Counted from the first letter of the stretch, positions 53,124 to 62,893 are shown. The stretch: DNA of 64,000 bases from an uncultured Bradyrhizobium sp. (GCF_947648125.1 NZ_CANSMR010000007.1:62001-126000), one strand, 5' to 3'. Translations and numbers: made by a program. The notes: a model not told the origin generated them from the sequence alone.

Positions 53124-54395
53124 CTACCTCGCGCCCGGGCGACGGGGAAAGAGTCGCGCGCATTCTATGTTGAAAACCGCATTCGGCTGGCGCCGCGCTT
53201 CATCCTCCGCGAGCTCGCGTTTGATCCCGGTGAGGTAGAACATTTCAAGAGCCCCCTTGTTCTTCACCTCGATGCTGCCGCGCGGCTCAAAGTCGAAGAG
53301 CGTGCGGGTGCGATGATAGACCGTCTCCGAGACGTTGATGCGCGCCGCCGCGCCGGCGCCTTCCATGCGGGCTGCGACATTAACCGCATCACCCCAAATG
53401 TCGTAGGTGAAGCGGCGCTGGCCGACGACGCCGGCGATCACCGCCCCGCTGTGGATGCCGATACGGATGTCCCAGCGCGGAAGGCGAAAGCGGTCGCGAC
53501 GCCGATTGGCCGCGTCCATCTCGCCTTGCATCTCGAGCGCCGCCAGGCAAGCGTCGACGGGATGCGAGCGGCGAGGCTCGGGCACGCCGCCCACGCACAT
53601 ATACGCGTCGCCGATCGTCTTCAGCATCTCGAGCCCGTGACGCCGCGCGATCTGGTCCAACATGGAGAAGAATTCGTTGAGCTGTTCGACGAGCGCCTTG
53701 GGCTCAGTGCGCTCAGCATGGCGTGTGAACGCTTCGAAATCGGTGAACAGGATGCTGGCGGAATCGAAAAAACGGGGTGCGACCCGTTGGTTTTCCTTCA
53801 GCTCTTGCGCCACGGTATCCGGCAACATGCACCGCAACAACCGCTCCGACTTCTCGCGTTCCGCAGCGGCCTCTTGGCGCGCCCGCTCGAGCTCGAAAAG
53901 AGTGCGCCGCAGCTCGAGTAGCGTCACCACATGGCGCGCGAGTGTCCTTAGCGCGTCGCGTTGCTCGAGGGTGAGCGGCTCGTGCGTCTTGAAGTCGAGG
54001 ATACAGAGGCTGCCGAGGTGATAGCCGTCGCTATTGACCAGCGGCATCCCCGCGTAAAACCGCACATGCGGGTCGTGCTTGACGACAGGGAGATGAGCAA
54101 AACGCTCATCCGCCGCGCAATCCGGCACTTCGAGGATGTCGGAGCCAATCGCCGCGGTCGAGCACATGAAGAGTTCACGCGGGAGGGGCTCGCCGCTGTA
54201 GGGGATGCCGTAGCGCGACTTCGAGTAGAGCGAGGCATCATCCAAGATGTTGATGAGGCCGGCAGGACAGCCGCAGGTCTGCGCCGCGACTTGGGCGAGT
54301 TCGTCGTAATCCGGCTCCGGCGCGGTGCCGGTGATCTGGTAGCTGCGAACGGCGGCAACACGCGCCGCTTCTTCCTCAAAAGCGCTGTTCGCCAT
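53124..54395 (-). CDS. GAF domain-class III adenylate/guanylate cyclase
   Basis: The 423-residue protein begins MANSAFEEEAARVAAVRSYQ. Residues about 30-170 form a GAF domain (INILDDASLYSKSRYGIPYS, FYAGMPLVNSDGYHLGSLCI), followed by a helix and a class III cyclase domain. ILFTDFEAFTRHAE supplies metal-binding Asp; LEMLKTIGDAYMCVGGVPEP contains the adenine-selecting Lys and the second metal Asp; YDIWGDAVNVAARME contains the Asp, Asn and Arg of the active site. The Lys/Asp pair argues for cAMP rather than cGMP. No membrane segment is seen, so it is a soluble sensor-cyclase. Confidence 0.92.
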   Translation of the reverse strand: MANSAFEEEAARVAAVRSYQITGTAPEPDYDELAQVAAQTCGCPAGLINILDDASLYSKSRYGIPYSGEPLPRELFMCSTAAIGSDILEVPDCAADERFAHLPVVKHDPHVRFYAGMPLVNSDGYHLGSLCILDFKTHEPLTLEQRDALRTLARHVVTLLELRRTLFELERARQEAAAEREKSERLLRCMLPDTVAQELKENQRVAPRFFDSASILFTDFEAFTRHAERTEPKALVEQLNEFFSMLDQIARRHGLEMLKTIGDAYMCVGGVPEPRRSHPVDACLAALEMQGEMDAANRRRDRFRLPRWDIRIGIHSGAVIAGVVGQRRFTYDIWGDAVNVAARMEGAGAAARINVSETVYHRTRTLFDFEPRGSIEVKNKGALEMFYLTGIKRELAEDEARRQPNAVFNIECARLFPRRPGAR

Positions 54396-54716
54396 CCGAT
54401 GTTGTCCTCTGAGCTGCACAGGGTCGATGGCGATGAAAGCGTAACATGGTACCATCGTTGCCGCCACCAGACGTTCTCTCTCCTGCGGAGACCAACGTCG
54501 CCGCTGACGGACGTGATCACTTCCACTGGAGAAAGGCGCCAAACGACCTGTCGGGGCGAGGTCGGCTTCGGGTCACAAGGCGACATCCTCGCGGTCTGGA
54601 CCGCGTGTCCGCTTACCCCTCGAAAGCGGACATCCCGGAATGATGAATACGCGCCCTTGCCTCACGCGCGGCTAGATGGATTGCTTCGTCGCTTCGCTCC
54701 TCGCAATGACGTGGAG
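54396..54716. other. Intergenic region with repeat fragments
   Basis: These 321 bases contain short segments also found elsewhere in the window (GCGGACATCC and GGTCGGCTTCGGGTCA, shared with 57590-57670) and a REP-like run GATTGCTTCGTCGCTTCGC at 54674-54708. I see no gene. The cyclase promoter should lie near 54400-54480. Confidence 0.5.
54674..54708 (+). repeat. REP-like repeat
   Basis: TGGATTGCTTCGTCGCTTCG followed by CTCCTCGCAATGACG is a compact form of the CATTGCGAGGAGCGAAGCG-type repeat scattered through alphaproteobacterial intergenic DNA. It sits just past the DUF1801 stop. Confidence 0.6.
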
Positions 54717-55172
54717 CTAGGCCGTGCTGCCTGTCTTCCGCCTCGAATGATACGTCAGCGCCAGCGCCACGCAGTGGCGCAGCGCGGGCTCCGGAAGCTT
54801 AGCCGCGACATCGAGCAGGATCGCGCGATTGCCGCTGTAGCTGAGCTCGGGATAGAGCTCGCGGAAGGTCTCGACCAGATTGGTCTGGCAGTGGAAGTAG
54901 ACCGCGACCTGATCGGCGGCGGGCTTCACCTGATCGATCCGGATCGTGCTGCCGCTGCCGGTTTCCGGCGTGAGGTAGCTCGGTTGCCCCCATTTCAGCG
55001 TCTCTTCCAGCGCGCCGACGCCCCTGGTCGTCTTCGCGGTGTCGAAGATCAGTCGCCGCAACGCCAGCAGCTTGGCCTTCACCGGGGCAGGATAAGCGTC
55101 GAACAGCGCATCCGCCGCTTTCGGGTGCGGTCGTCGTGCCGCCTTGCTGGTCGATGTTGCCGGCTTGCGCAT
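54717..55172 (-). CDS. DUF1801 domain-containing protein
   Basis: The protein of about 151 residues begins MRKPATSTSKAARRPHPKAA and contains the YdhG-like fold of DUF1801: YPAPVKAKLLALRRLIFDTA, LEETLKWGQPSYLTPETGSG and AVYFHCQTNLVETFRELYPE. The LKWGxPxY segment is the family signature. Members are small and of unknown function. A start 11 codons upstream is possible but adds no conserved sequence. Confidence 0.88.
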   Translation of the reverse strand: MRKPATSTSKAARRPHPKAADALFDAYPAPVKAKLLALRRLIFDTAKTTRGVGALEETLKWGQPSYLTPETGSGSTIRIDQVKPAADQVAVYFHCQTNLVETFRELYPELSYSGNRAILLDVAAKLPEPALRHCVALALTYHSRRKTGSTA

Positions 55173-55242
55173 GGAGGGCTCCGCGAGGACCACGTATCGC
55201 GTCAATCTACCATAGCGCCTTGAACGTCACATAGCCCACCGC

Positions 55243-57210
55243 TCAAGCCGCGTTGCGCAGGCCGGCGAGGAACGTGTCGACACTGTGCGACAGCGCGGAG
55301 GCGTGATCGCCGAGCTCGCTGGACGTATCCAGCACATTGCCGGTGAGGGCGCGGGACTGGCCGGCGGCTTCGCTCGCGCCCGCGATATTGGCGGAGACCT
55401 CGACGGTCCCGGAAGATGCCTGCTGCACGCTGCGGGCGATCTCCCGCGTCGCCGAGTCCTGCTGCTCGACAGCGGCTGCGATCGCAGTGGCGATGCCCGA
55501 GATCTCGCGGATGGTGCCGCTGATGTCGCCGATCGCGCTGACGCAATTGCCGGTGGCGGACTGGATCGCGCCGACCTGGCCGGCGATCTCGTCGGTCGCC
55601 TTCGCGGTCTGGCTCGCCAGTTCCTTCACCTCGGCGGCGACCACGGCAAAGCCGCGGCCGGCTTCGCCGGCGCGCGCAGCCTCGATGGTGGCGTTGAGCG
55701 CCAGCAGATTGGTTTGGCTCGCGATCGCGCTGATCAGGCGCAGCACGTCGCCGATCTTCTCTGCGGAAGCGGCGAGACTCGTCACCATCTCCGTGGTCTC
55801 CATCGCCTTGGCCACGGCGTTGTCGGCGACGCGGCTGGAATGGGTGACCTGGCGGCCGATTTCGGTAATCGAGGAGGCCAGTTCTTCGGTGGCGGCTGCG
55901 ACCGCATTGACGCTGGCCGACGCCTCCTCGGACGCGGCGGCGGCCGCCGCGGTCCGTTCGGAGGTGCCGTTGACGCTGGTGGTGATCTCGCCCGCGACGC
56001 GCTGCATGGCGCTCGACGATTGCGCGACGGCGGCGACCATGCCCTTGACGTCGGCTTCGAAGCGGTCGGCCATCTGCCGCTGCAGCGCCTGCTTGTCGGC
56101 CGCAGCCTTCACCTTGTCGGCCTCCTGTGCATCGCGCAGCGAGGAGGTTTCGAGCATGCCGCGGCGGAACACGTCGACCGCCTTCGCCATCGTGCCGAGC
56201 TCGTCGCGCCGCTCGCTGCCTGATATCGTGACGCTGGTGTCGCCGCTGGACAGGCGGTTCATGACCGCGGTGATCGCGGTGAGCGGCCGTGACAGGCCGC
56301 GGCCGAGCAGGAATGCGAGCAATACCGCCGCGGCCAGGATCGCGACGGTGCCGAGGATCAGATTGCGCTGCGCGCTCGCCGCGGCGGCTTCATAGTCGCT
56401 GGTGTCCTTGATGATCTCGAGCACGGCGACCGGTTCGCCGGCATAGTTTTTGATCTGCCCGAGATAGAGCTCGACCGCATGGCCATCGAGCTTCGCGTCG
56501 CGCAGTAGTGCCGCGCCGTTCATCACATTCTTCAGCTCGTCCTGGGTCGCGACCACGGTGTCGCCGAAGGTCGAGGACAGCCGCTTGAAGGTCTTGCCGT
56601 CGAAGGAATGCACGGCGAGGTCGATGCCGAAGCGCTTCTTGGCGCGATCGACGAATTCCTTGCCGAAGGCGACGCCGATGTCGACATTGGCCAGCGTCTT
56701 GCCGTCGTGCATGACCGGGGTCATGCCGAAGATCGACAGCGCTTCACGGCCGGGCTCGACGCCGACGATCGGCTTGCCAGCCTTGATCGATTCCACCACC
56801 GTCGTGCGCCGCGTGGAGGCGTCGTCGCCGAACAGTTTTGGCGCATGGACCCGGTAGAAGCTGGTTGCCGGAGCCTGCCAGAACGAGATCAGCGGGATGC
56901 CTTGCGCCTTGATCGCGGCCCAGGGCGCGCCGAGCAGCTTGCCGAGGCCATCGCGGTCGCCTTTGGCGATGGCATCCTCGACCGGCGGCAGGGCGGCGAT
57001 CACGGCCGAGACCGCAAGCGCGGCGCGACCCTCGTATTCGATCGCCGCAATCACGCTGTCATATTGCAGCTTGAGCTGCTGATCGAGCGCGAGCCGCGTC
57101 AGCGTGCGCTGCTGGCTGATGCAGAAGCTGCCGAGGATGGCGCAGGCGACTGCAACGGTCAGTGAAATCGCCAGGATCAGGCGGGCGGCAATCGATCGAA
57201 GCTTGAACAT
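55243..57210 (-). CDS. Methyl-accepting chemotaxis protein with periplasmic Cache-type sensor
   Basis: The 655-residue protein has an N-terminal membrane helix ([20 protein letters not shown]), a periplasmic region of about 240 residues resembling a double Cache sensor ([40 protein letters not shown]), a second helix ([20 protein letters not shown]), a HAMP domain and a signalling domain. The hairpin tip reads [20 protein letters not shown] followed by [17 protein letters not shown], the conserved CheA/CheW contact. No pentapeptide tether for CheR is seen at the C-terminus. The ligand is unknown. Confidence 0.95.
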   Translation of the reverse strand: MFKLRSIAARLILAISLTVAVACAILGSFCISQQRTLTRLALDQQLKLQYDSVIAAIEYEGRAALAVSAVIAALPPVEDAIAKGDRDGLGKLLGAPWAAIKAQGIPLISFWQAPATSFYRVHAPKLFGDDASTRRTTVVESIKAGKPIVGVEPGREALSIFGMTPVMHDGKTLANVDIGVAFGKEFVDRAKKRFGIDLAVHSFDGKTFKRLSSTFGDTVVATQDELKNVMNGAALLRDAKLDGHAVELYLGQIKNYAGEPVAVLEIIKDTSDYEAAAASAQRNLILGTVAILAAAVLLAFLLGRGLSRPLTAITAVMNRLSSGDTSVTISGSERRDELGTMAKAVDVFRRGMLETSSLRDAQEADKVKAAADKQALQRQMADRFEADVKGMVAAVAQSSSAMQRVAGEITTSVNGTSERTAAAAAASEEASASVNAVAAATEELASSITEIGRQVTHSSRVADNAVAKAMETTEMVTSLAASAEKIGDVLRLISAIASQTNLLALNATIEAARAGEAGRGFAVVAAEVKELASQTAKATDEIAGQVGAIQSATGNCVSAIGDISGTIREISGIATAIAAAVEQQDSATREIARSVQQASSGTVEVSANIAGASEAAGQSRALTGNVLDTSSELGDHASALSHSVDTFLAGLRNAA

Positions 57211-57388
57211 GGGGCCAGTGGAACTCCAGGCATTAGCGCCGGCCGCAAAGTCTCAGAAAAAGCTTAACAACCGGATGTTGCGCCGCCGGTATTCGTGCCG
57301 CGGCCATGGCCGCCGGTGCTACTTTCGTACTGTCCGCCAAAGCGCGATGAGATTGGGTTGAACCAGTCGGACCGCAGACTCGCTTCGC

Positions 57389-57542
57389 CTCTCCGCTTGC
57401 GGGGTCGAGACGAGCGAAGCTCGCTCTGAGGCCGACACACGGCGAGCGACGCATCGTCCGGAGCGCGGTGGGTGGGGGCTCTCTCCACGATGGGAATCGG
57501 GGCGATACCCACCTCAGCCCTTCCCGCAAGCGGGAGGGGGAG
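57389..57542 (+). repeat. Decayed intergenic element, family C, copy 2
   Basis: CGCCTCTCCGCTTGCGGGG and CCCGCAAGCGGGAGGGG are imperfect arms like those at 17915-18032, and GTGGGGGCTCTCTCCACGATG matches the internal segment of that copy. The inner hairpin is not kept. It takes up part of the 625-base gap between the chemotaxis receptor and the epoxide hydrolase. Confidence 0.65.
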
Positions 57543-57591
57543 CAGCGTCCTCGCGGTCGTTCGGGCGTGCACTCATAAACGCCGGCGGCCC

Positions 57592-57622
57592 GATGTCCGC
57601 TTCCGGAGAACAAGCGGACATC
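57592..57622 (+). repeat. Palindromic repeat GATGTCCGCTT
   Basis: GATGTCCGCTT and AAGCGGACATC form perfect 11-base arms around nine bases. Pieces of the same sequence occur near 52950, 54620 and 58940, usually together with a GACCCGAAG or CGGGTCA run, so it is another dispersed element. The rest of the gap up to 57835 contains no supported gene. Confidence 0.7.
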
Positions 57623-57835
57623 ACGAAGCCACGTTGAAATCGATCGAGAATGACCCGAAGCCGACCTTGCGCCGATGCTGCCGGAGGCGGGCGCGGGCTC
57701 GAAAATAAACTCGTAGAGCATGTCGTTTTGGCGGTCCGCCGTTCGACTGGGTGTCGGCGGGGCCCCTTCGGTTGTGGCTGGAGCTCACAATGTGACTGAT
57801 TAGCTATCAGATCAATGATCTTGCGGAGGTTGGCA

Positions 57836-58798
57836 ATGACGATCTCGCTTCGATTTATAGAGACAAATGGCATTCGAATGCACCTGGCCGAAGCAGGGAG
57901 CGGCCCCACCGTGCTTCTCTGCCATGGCTTTCCGGAGTGCTGGTATTCGTGGCGGCACCAATTGGAAGCGCTCGCTGCCGCCGGATATCGCGCCATCGCG
58001 CCCGACATGCGTGGTTACGGGCAGACGGACAAACCGGATGCGATCGATCAATACACTCTATTGCATTTGACCGGAGACATGGTCGGATTGCTCGACGCGA
58101 TCGGCACGGATCAAGCAGTCGTTGTCGGACATGATTGGGGAGCGCCGGTCGCTTGGCGCTGCGCCCTGTTTAGACCGGATCGATTTAGGGCTGTCGTTGG
58201 CTTGAGCGTGCCGTTTCCGGTGCGTGGACCCGACCGACCAACCACTGTCATGCCGAGGACCGAAAAGCAGCGCTTCTATCAACTGTATTTCCAGACGCCG
58301 GGCGTTGCCGAGGCAGAACTCGAAAAAGACGTCCACAACGCAATCAAGACGACATTGTTCGCCCTATCTGGCGATGCGCCGGTTGAGGATCCTGCGTCGC
58401 TCACGATGCTTCCTAGTGAGGGGGGGTGGCTTGATGGGAAGCCTACAACCCAATCATTGCCGACGTGGCTCACGGACAGCGACATCGAATTTTACGTTGA
58501 GGAGTTCAAGCGCACCGGCTTTGGAGGAGGTTTGAATTGGTATCGCAACATTGATCGCAATTGGGAGTTGCTCGCACCATGGTCCGGCGCAAAGGTTAAG
58601 GTCCCGGCACTCTATGTCGTTGGCGATCGAGACGGGGTTTACAGATCGCCGAGTTGGAGCCATCTCGTCCCTAGCCTGAAACAGTTCGTGCCCTTGCTTC
58701 GCGAGACACTAGTCTTGAAAGGTTGCGGTCATTGGACTCAGCAAGAGCACGCCAAAGACGTAAGCAATGCGCTCCTGGAATTCCTGAAACAGTTATAG
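57836..58798 (+). CDS. Alpha/beta hydrolase, epoxide hydrolase type
   Basis: The 320-residue protein begins MTISLRFIETNGIRMHLAEA with GGAGG seven bases upstream. It has the oxyanion HGFPECWYSWRHQ, the nucleophile elbow VVGHDWGAPVAWRCALF with Asp as nucleophile, a cap region with a Tyr (NWYRNIDRNW), the acid in VVGDRDGVY and the base His in LKGCGHWTQQE. This set of residues fits soluble epoxide hydrolase rather than haloalkane dehalogenase. No flanking catabolic genes give a clue to substrate. Base composition is somewhat less GC-rich than neighbours. Confidence 0.92.
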   Translation: MTISLRFIETNGIRMHLAEAGSGPTVLLCHGFPECWYSWRHQLEALAAAGYRAIAPDMRGYGQTDKPDAIDQYTLLHLTGDMVGLLDAIGTDQAVVVGHDWGAPVAWRCALFRPDRFRAVVGLSVPFPVRGPDRPTTVMPRTEKQRFYQLYFQTPGVAEAELEKDVHNAIKTTLFALSGDAPVEDPASLTMLPSEGGWLDGKPTTQSLPTWLTDSDIEFYVEEFKRTGFGGGLNWYRNIDRNWELLAPWSGAKVKVPALYVVGDRDGVYRSPSWSHLVPSLKQFVPLLRETLVLKGCGHWTQQEHAKDVSNALLEFLKQL

Positions 58799-59027
58799 AT
58801 CGCGAACGGGGACTTGCGTAGACGCGGCAAGCAACGGAATGTCGCGTTTTGGCCCATCGCTTCAGTTGGCGCAGTGCAGCGGTATGTCTGAAAGCGGGGG
58901 CAGATCGGACGCGGCTAGCCAACTGCAAGAATGTCGAGATTGACCCGAAGCGGACGAATCGGAAAACCATGGTTCGGCTGTCGCACCAAGCTCGCGATGA
59001 ATATGCAACGTCATTGGCCATGCATCC

Positions 59028-60065
59028 TCAGCGCGCGGGACGCCTGCTTGCGATCCGCGACGGGTACTCGCCGAATGCATGCTGATATTGGCTCGCGAAG
59101 CGCCCCGAGTTGAAAAACCGGAATCGCGCCGCGATCTCCGTGGTCGAAATTGATCCATCGGATCGCATGATCGCTTCATGCGCGGATTCGAGGCGGATCC
59201 GGCGCAGCGCCGTCATGGGTGTGATGCCGCGAAAGCGACGAAACGCGGCTTGCAGCGCACGGCTCGAGCACCCTGCAGCAATGGCAATGTCGTCGACGGT
59301 CAACTGCTCCTCAGCCCTGTCCCGCATGAACTCTTCGGCGCGCCGCACGGTGGCAGGCGCAGCCGCCTTTGCGGAATCGCGCAGCGCAGCGGCCCGCCCC
59401 TCGGTGAGCGCCAACACGACAGTGCGTAGAAACATGTCCTGTGCCGACGCTGCGGCAATATCCTGCGAGAGTGGCGATCCGGCCTGACCGATTTCGTTCC
59501 ACAGCCACTCCGTCATGCGTTGCAAGCCGGCTCCGGCAGGGCTGGAAGTATCGATCCCCACATTGCAGTTCAGGGAATCGAGGTCCGCGCCATCGAGCAT
59601 CGCGGCGGCCTGCCGTCGCAACAAACCAGCCGGAATCCACACGTTGATCTTGGCGGCGTGGCGGTCGGTCTTCAACACCGTCCCGGGCTCCCCATGGAAG
59701 ATCGCTGCGCCATCGGCGCCGAGCCCTGCTGGTGAGGCCCTGCGCGGCTGAGCCAGCATCCCGTTCCCGCGCTGGAGAATGGTGAGGCAGTAGTGGTCGA
59801 GGCCAGGCGATTGGATGACCATGTCGGTCGGCTCGCGATCGACCATCCGCACGAAGCAGGTGCGGCCGAGCTTTCCCACCGACACCGTGGTCCGATAGGC
59901 GTCCTTCTCGCGCTTGTAGCAGCTCCAATCGCCCGCCCGATAGGTGCGCGCGAGAAACTGCGGCGGCGTGATCGCACTGGTCGGGGTCGGGGTGAACAGC
60001 TCCCACATCGTGGGAGTGATCTCGTGCGGGTCGCAAACCTCGACGGTTGTGATCGATCCAGCCAT
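59028..60065 (-). CDS. AraC family transcriptional regulator
   Basis: The protein of about 345 residues has an N-terminal AraC-binding-like sensor region (GRTCFVRMVDREPTDMVIQS, KINVWIPAGLLRRQAAAMLD) and a C-terminal double helix-turn-helix: TVDDIAIAAGCSSRALQAAF, RRFRGITPMTALRRIRLESA and FNSGRFASQYQHAFGEYPSR. GAGGAG six bases before the ATG supports this start; upstream extension is not AraC-like. It is divergent from the RTX-like repeat protein with 180 bases between the starts and may control it. Confidence 0.92.
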   Translation of the reverse strand: MAGSITTVEVCDPHEITPTMWELFTPTPTSAITPPQFLARTYRAGDWSCYKREKDAYRTTVSVGKLGRTCFVRMVDREPTDMVIQSPGLDHYCLTILQRGNGMLAQPRRASPAGLGADGAAIFHGEPGTVLKTDRHAAKINVWIPAGLLRRQAAAMLDGADLDSLNCNVGIDTSSPAGAGLQRMTEWLWNEIGQAGSPLSQDIAAASAQDMFLRTVVLALTEGRAAALRDSAKAAAPATVRRAEEFMRDRAEEQLTVDDIAIAAGCSSRALQAAFRRFRGITPMTALRRIRLESAHEAIMRSDGSISTTEIAARFRFFNSGRFASQYQHAFGEYPSRIASRRPAR

Positions 60066-60245
60066 CACGCGCTCCTCGAGCCAACGGCATTCGAGCCTAT
60101 CAGCAACGCCGATCCGCTGCCACCACCAAAGAATCTCGTTTTTCGGCCTGCGCCTTCGTTTTTTGGCCCGGCCCTCCGGTCTCAACCGGGCTACCATTGC
60201 GGTTGGACCACCGCAACTCCGGCTCAAACTGAGGAGGCCAATGAC

Positions 60246-61703
60246 ATGGTGACTTTCACGTTCGGCAACGCGGATGATCTGACGATTGCGGTGAGCTCCA
60301 ATGGCGACACGTACCTGATCGGCAACGGCGCCAATGATGTTGTGAATGTGCAAAATGCGCAATTCGACGTCATCCAGCTCGGCAACGGCTTTCACGATGT
60401 CGTGGCTGCTGTGGGAAGCCGCTTCGATGTCATAAGCCTCGGCAACGGCGATCATGACTTCGTAAGCGCCGACTCTGGCGTTACGGACAGCATCACGCTT
60501 GGCAATGGCATCGGTGATGTGGTGAACGCCAACCAATCCAATAACACCACGATCACCCTCGGCGGTGGTGCCGGTGATGCGGTGAACGCCAACTTCGCCA
60601 ATTTTGGCACGATCACTCTCGGCAACGGCAACAATGATGTCGTGGATGCACAGGTTGCACTATTCGAGGTCGTGCAGCTCGGCACCGGCAACAATGACGC
60701 GGTAGACGTCAGCCATGGCCGTGGAGACAGCGTCACGCTTGGCAATGGCTTCGGTGACACGGTGGACGCTTCGATTGCCGGTGACAGCACTATCACCCTC
60801 GGCAGCGGCAACGGTGATGCGGTGAAGGCCGACGGCGCCAATAACACCACGATCACCCTCGGCGATGGCGCCGGTGATGTGGTGAACGCCAACGGCAGCA
60901 TTAGCACCACGATCACCCTCGGCAATGGTGCCGGTGACGCGGTGAACGCCAGCAATATCTTCACGGGCTCGATCAGCACCACACAAGACGTGATCACACT
61001 CGGCGATGGCAACAATGATCGCGTGGAAGCCGTGGACAGCCATAACCAGACGATCACGCTCGGCAACGGCATCGGTGACGTAGTGAACGCCCTGATACAC
61101 CTTAACTCGTTTGGTTCCGCCTCCGACAACAAAATCACGCTTGGTGATGGCAACGATGATCAAGTCAGTATCGACAACGGCTCCGGCATCGGCCCCGCCA
61201 GAGACATCATCACCCTCGGCAACGGCATTGGGGATTTGGTGGGCGCCGAATCGAGCACCAGCACCACGATCACGCTGGGTAACGGCGCCGGTGACCGCGT
61301 CGATGCCACCGGCACCGAGAACGACATCATCACCGTTGGGAATGGCATCAACGATTTCGTGGGTGCTTCAGGCAGCACCGGCGACATCATCAGTGTCGGC
61401 AATGGCAACGACACCATTTACGTGGGGACCGCGAACGCAGTAACGGTCGGCACAGGTCAGGATAGCTTCGTGTTCGACCAGACGCAGCCGAGTACGATTG
61501 GCGCAGTCACGATCAACGGCTTCGATCCGAGCAAGGACGTCATTGTCCTCCAACAAGCGTTGCAGAACACCAACCCCTACAGCGTGCACGATGACGCCAG
61601 CGGGAACGCAGTGATCACCTTTCAGAATGATGCGCAGGACTCGATCACGCTGGTCGGCGTCCATTCGGCGGCGCTCCACACGAGTGACTTTCATCTCGTA
61701 TGA
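60246..61703 (+). CDS. RTX-like repeat protein with variant calcium-type repeats
   Basis: The 485-residue acidic protein is almost entirely a tandem repeat. Seventeen units follow the pattern [LIV]G-x-G-x-x-D-x-V, for instance TLGNGIGDVVNA, spaced roughly 22-25 residues apart. The final two units (VGNGNDTIYVG and VGTGQDSFVF) have the normal RTX spacing G-x-G-x-D. The C-terminus VTINGFDPSKDVIVLQQAL resembles the end of type I-secreted RTX proteins. There is no N-terminal signal peptide, in keeping with type I export. GAGGAGG nine bases before the ATG fixes the start. No HlyB/HlyD-type genes are adjacent. It is probably an extracellular beta-roll protein. Confidence 0.85.
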   Translation: MVTFTFGNADDLTIAVSSNGDTYLIGNGANDVVNVQNAQFDVIQLGNGFHDVVAAVGSRFDVISLGNGDHDFVSADSGVTDSITLGNGIGDVVNANQSNNTTITLGGGAGDAVNANFANFGTITLGNGNNDVVDAQVALFEVVQLGTGNNDAVDVSHGRGDSVTLGNGFGDTVDASIAGDSTITLGSGNGDAVKADGANNTTITLGDGAGDVVNANGSISTTITLGNGAGDAVNASNIFTGSISTTQDVITLGDGNNDRVEAVDSHNQTITLGNGIGDVVNALIHLNSFGSASDNKITLGDGNDDQVSIDNGSGIGPARDIITLGNGIGDLVGAESSTSTTITLGNGAGDRVDATGTENDIITVGNGINDFVGASGSTGDIISVGNGNDTIYVGTANAVTVGTGQDSFVFDQTQPSTIGAVTINGFDPSKDVIVLQQALQNTNPYSVHDDASGNAVITFQNDAQDSITLVGVHSAALHTSDFHLV

Positions 61704-61783
61704 ACGCGGATTGATACGCTCCCGGCGGGCCCCCGTGCCGGGGCATACGCCAGCATGGAAGGTTGTGGCCCTTCACGACATAT

Positions 61784-61860
61784 TGCACCGCCACAAGACC
61801 TCGGTCGCGAACAGGGCATAGCGGAAGTTGACGGACAGCCGAGTGTTGCAGAGGGCGACG
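61784..61860 (-). repeat. 77-base dispersed repeat, copy 2 (inverted)
   Basis: This is the reverse complement of 52972-53048 with one mismatch. It lies in the 709-base gap between the RTX-like gene and the first Cache gene, which otherwise contains only a Tat-signal relic and unassigned DNA. Confidence 0.85.
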
Positions 61861-61992
61861 CTTTTGACCCCGTTGCGGAAGTCGGCCGGGTCAAAATGCT
61901 GCGATGCATAACACCGCTTTTTCCAACGACGTGGTCGGTCTGGTCCTTCAACGAACGTGGCAGAGGTGCGATCCTCTGCTTGAGGGGAGCAC

Positions 61993-62107
61993 ATGAGGGC
62001 GCGAGTTCATCACACTCCTCGGCGGCGCGGCGACGTGGCCGCTTGCGGCGCGCAGCGCGTCGCCTTTGGTCCTCGAGCGGATCGTACCGACAACGTGGTG
62101 CCCTTAG
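61993..62107 (+). pseudogene. Frameshifted signal-peptide relic of a solute-binding protein
   Basis: ATGAGG is followed, after a one-base shift, by REFITLLGGAATWPLAARS, the well-known start of many rhizobial ABC-type substrate-binding proteins (MRRREFITLLGGAA). The frame stops soon after at TAG 62105. No downstream similarity to such a protein remains, so only the signal-peptide region survives. Confidence 0.65.
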
Positions 62108-62412
62108 TCATGCAGAAGGGGCGCCAGCTGCTTGCAAGCGCGGGAGAGCGTGATCCGATCATCCGCGTAAGCGGCGTCCAGGCGGCCGGGCCGAAGGCCG
62201 ATAGAACCCGCATTGCTCGGAAGGTGGCGACCGGTTATTATTTGGGCTCCAAGGGCTATTATTTGAGCTTCGAAGACAATGTTTGGCCAGCTTGGCCGAG
62301 AGCGAGCTCTGGCCGCAATTATTGGCGGGTCTCTTACGTGGATGATGCTGAGGTAAATGGAGTGCTGGGGTGATCGCCCCTCTCCGGAGGGGGCCTAGGC
62401 GAGACCAGAGAG

Positions 62413-62883
62413 ATGCCGAGATCGATTTTATGGGTCTTATCCATTGCCGTGGCGACGGCAGGGCTTGGCCTCGCCTTCGCGGGCACTCCGGAAAACGACT
62501 CGGAGCGCGTGAAGAAGCTGGCGACAGACGGCGCCGCCTTGATTGCCGGCGAAGGCATCGAAAACGCTTGCAAGATGCTTCGCGTGCAGAACGGACCCTA
62601 CTTCCATGGGGAGTATTACGTCTTTGTTTTCGATTTTGCCGGTGTCTGGCGCTGCTACCCACCCCATCCCGAGGCGGAAGGCCAGTCGATCATTGATCTC
62701 AGGGATCCTGTTGATGGCAGGCCGCTGGTGCGGGACATGATCTCTCTCGCTAAAGAGCGGGGGGAAGGATGGTTGGACTATCATTGGACTGATCCGGTGA
62801 ACGGCAAGATCGAGATCAAATCCACCTTTGTGAAACGTGTGCCGGGCGCCGAACTCTTTGCGGCATCCGGTTACTATCATTGA
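62413..62883 (+). CDS. Secreted single-Cache domain protein 1
   Basis: The 156-residue protein has a signal peptide (ILWVLSIAVATAGLGLAFAG) and a stand-alone Cache domain of the sCache_2 type: NGPYFHGEYYVFVFDFAGVW, RCYPPHPEAEGQSIIDLRDP and GEGWLDYHWTDPVNGKIEIK. Cache domains normally form the periplasmic sensor of receptors; here it is not attached to a membrane or signalling module. Next follows a paralogue and then a chemotaxis-type receptor in the same direction with short spacers. Confidence 0.88.
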   Translation: MPRSILWVLSIAVATAGLGLAFAGTPENDSERVKKLATDGAALIAGEGIENACKMLRVQNGPYFHGEYYVFVFDFAGVWRCYPPHPEAEGQSIIDLRDPVDGRPLVRDMISLAKERGEGWLDYHWTDPVNGKIEIKSTFVKRVPGAELFAASGYYH

Positions 62884-62893
62884 GGGCGACGAC

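Noticed and set aside
57233..57721. Minus-strand frame of 162 codons in the gap before the epoxide hydrolase
   Set aside because: It translates repeat elements (family C copy and the GATGTCCGC palindrome) and shows no protein pattern.
61993..62373. 126-codon frame starting at the Tat-signal relic
   Set aside because: The similarity to a signal peptide is in a shifted frame; the long frame itself has no recognisable features.
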